In this document: positions 6,416 to 6,818 of the stretch, piece after piece | Layout of the letters: the number at the start of each line of letters is the position of its first letter | Numbering within the stretch: position 1 is the first letter of the stretch | Assembly (NCBI GenBank): GCA_944382025.1 | Contig: CALWMQ010000148.1 | Span: 1-6,818 of the forward strand | Reading direction: 5' to 3' | Origin: an uncultured Clostridia bacterium | Lineage (GTDB): Bacteria > Bacillota > Clostridia > Oscillospirales > Acutalibacteraceae | DNA length: 6,818 bases | The notes under the pieces: model-generated | Database searches by the model: none | Seen by the model: only the letters and a program-made list of their open reading frames with translations | What the model was told of the DNA's origin: nothing | Translations under genes and position numbers: made by a program

Positions 6416-6818
6416 TTAATAAACCAGGGGAAAAAACCGGATCGCAATGTAGATAACCGGCAGTACAAACATCATGCTGTCAAACCGATCCATGATCCCG
6501 CCATGGCCCGGCATAATATGGCCGAAGTCTTTCGCGCCGCTTTGACGCTTGATTACCGAGGCAAACAGGTCTCCCAGCACTGAAAGCGGGGCGCATAGCA
6601 GGGACAGCAGCCCGATCTGCCAGAGGTTTACCGACGCGCTGTCTCCTAGCGCCAGCACCTGGTACAAATATCCTGCCAGCAACCCGCTGCCAACGGAAAT
6701 ACAAATCCCGCCCACAAGGCCTTCTACCGTTTTTTTGGGGCTGATGGTGGGACATAATTTGTGCCTGCCCAAAAAGGTTCCCACAAAATAGGCACCGATA
6801 TCGCACAGCCATGGGATC
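6416..6818 (-). CDS. cdsA: Phosphatidate cytidylyltransferase (CDP-diacylglycerol synthase), 5' end beyond the window
   Basis: Integral membrane enzyme that makes CDP-diacylglycerol and pyrophosphate from phosphatidic acid and CTP, the branch point for bacterial phospholipids. Only the last 133 codons lie in the window (first full codon at 6817); the frame is open to the edge, so the real start is outside. The visible part begins in the conserved stretch around CDIGAYFVGTFLGRHKL, followed by SPKKTVEG, both typical of the family. Hydrophobic helices follow (GGICISVGSGLLAGYLY, then IGLLSLLCAPLSVLGDLFAS). The CdsA signature is complete: SVIKR, then KDFG, then PGHGGIMDRFDS, containing the Asp residues thought to bind metal. 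The last helix (MMFVLPVIYIAIRFF) ends at a TAA stop. A GTG at 6784 could be mistaken for a start but lies inside the conserved domain. It is first in the visible cluster, 28 bases before dxr, and co-transcription is inferred. Family assignment is very secure. Confidence 0.96.
   Translation of the reverse strand, partial: IPWLCDIGAYFVGTFLGRHKLCPTISPKKTVEGLVGGICISVGSGLLAGYLYQVLALGDSASVNLWQIGLLSLLCAPLSVLGDLFASVIKRQSGAKDFGHIMPGHGGIMDRFDSMMFVLPVIYIAIRFFPLVY

Overview
The window is an uninterrupted run of five co-oriented genes on the minus strand. It reads like the conserved envelope/isoprenoid/replication cluster of a low-G+C-type Gram-positive lineage (Firmicutes), most likely a moderately GC-rich clostridium of the Oscillospiraceae/Ruminococcaceae kind. 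Three things support that placement: a PolC-type DNA polymerase III alpha subunit, which is characteristic of Firmicutes and relatives; a full MEP isoprenoid pathway context; and the gene order cdsA-dxr-rseP-ispG-polC. In Bacillus subtilis, by my recollection, proS occupies the place that ispG has here. The taxonomic call is inference; no rRNA or marker gene for the genus is present.

Layout in transcription order, from high to low coordinates. 6818-6416 is the C-terminal third to half of cdsA (CDP-diacylglycerol synthase), cut by the window edge. 6387-5197 is a complete dxr (DXP reductoisomerase, first committed MEP step). 5171-3996 is a complete rseP (site-2 intramembrane zinc metalloprotease with a PDZ domain). 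3955-2903 is a complete ispG (a late, iron-sulfur MEP enzyme). 2906-1 is the N-terminal two thirds of polC, cut by the other window edge. Spacers are 28, 25 and 40 bases, and ispG and polC overlap by four bases (ATGA). No promoter or terminator is visible between the genes, so the block is very probably one operon whose promoter lies upstream of cdsA (beyond 6818) and whose end lies beyond polC (below 1). No stretch without a gene exceeds about 40 bases.

Functionally the block joins phospholipid precursor synthesis (CdsA), isoprenoid precursors for undecaprenyl phosphate, quinones and the like (Dxr, IspG), membrane protein quality control or signalling (RseP), and the replicative polymerase (PolC). 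All visible catalytic residues are intact and no frameshift is seen.

I did not find an undescribed system, RNA gene, mobile element, CRISPR array or origin. The points worth a second look are small: an unclear rseP start where the only good ribosome-binding sequence overlaps the start codon, an acidic insert in RseP, a slippage-prone hexanucleotide repeat coding for a poly-leucine membrane helix, an Ala/Pro-rich linker in PolC, and a striking excess of the hexamer ATCCGG/CCGGAT.
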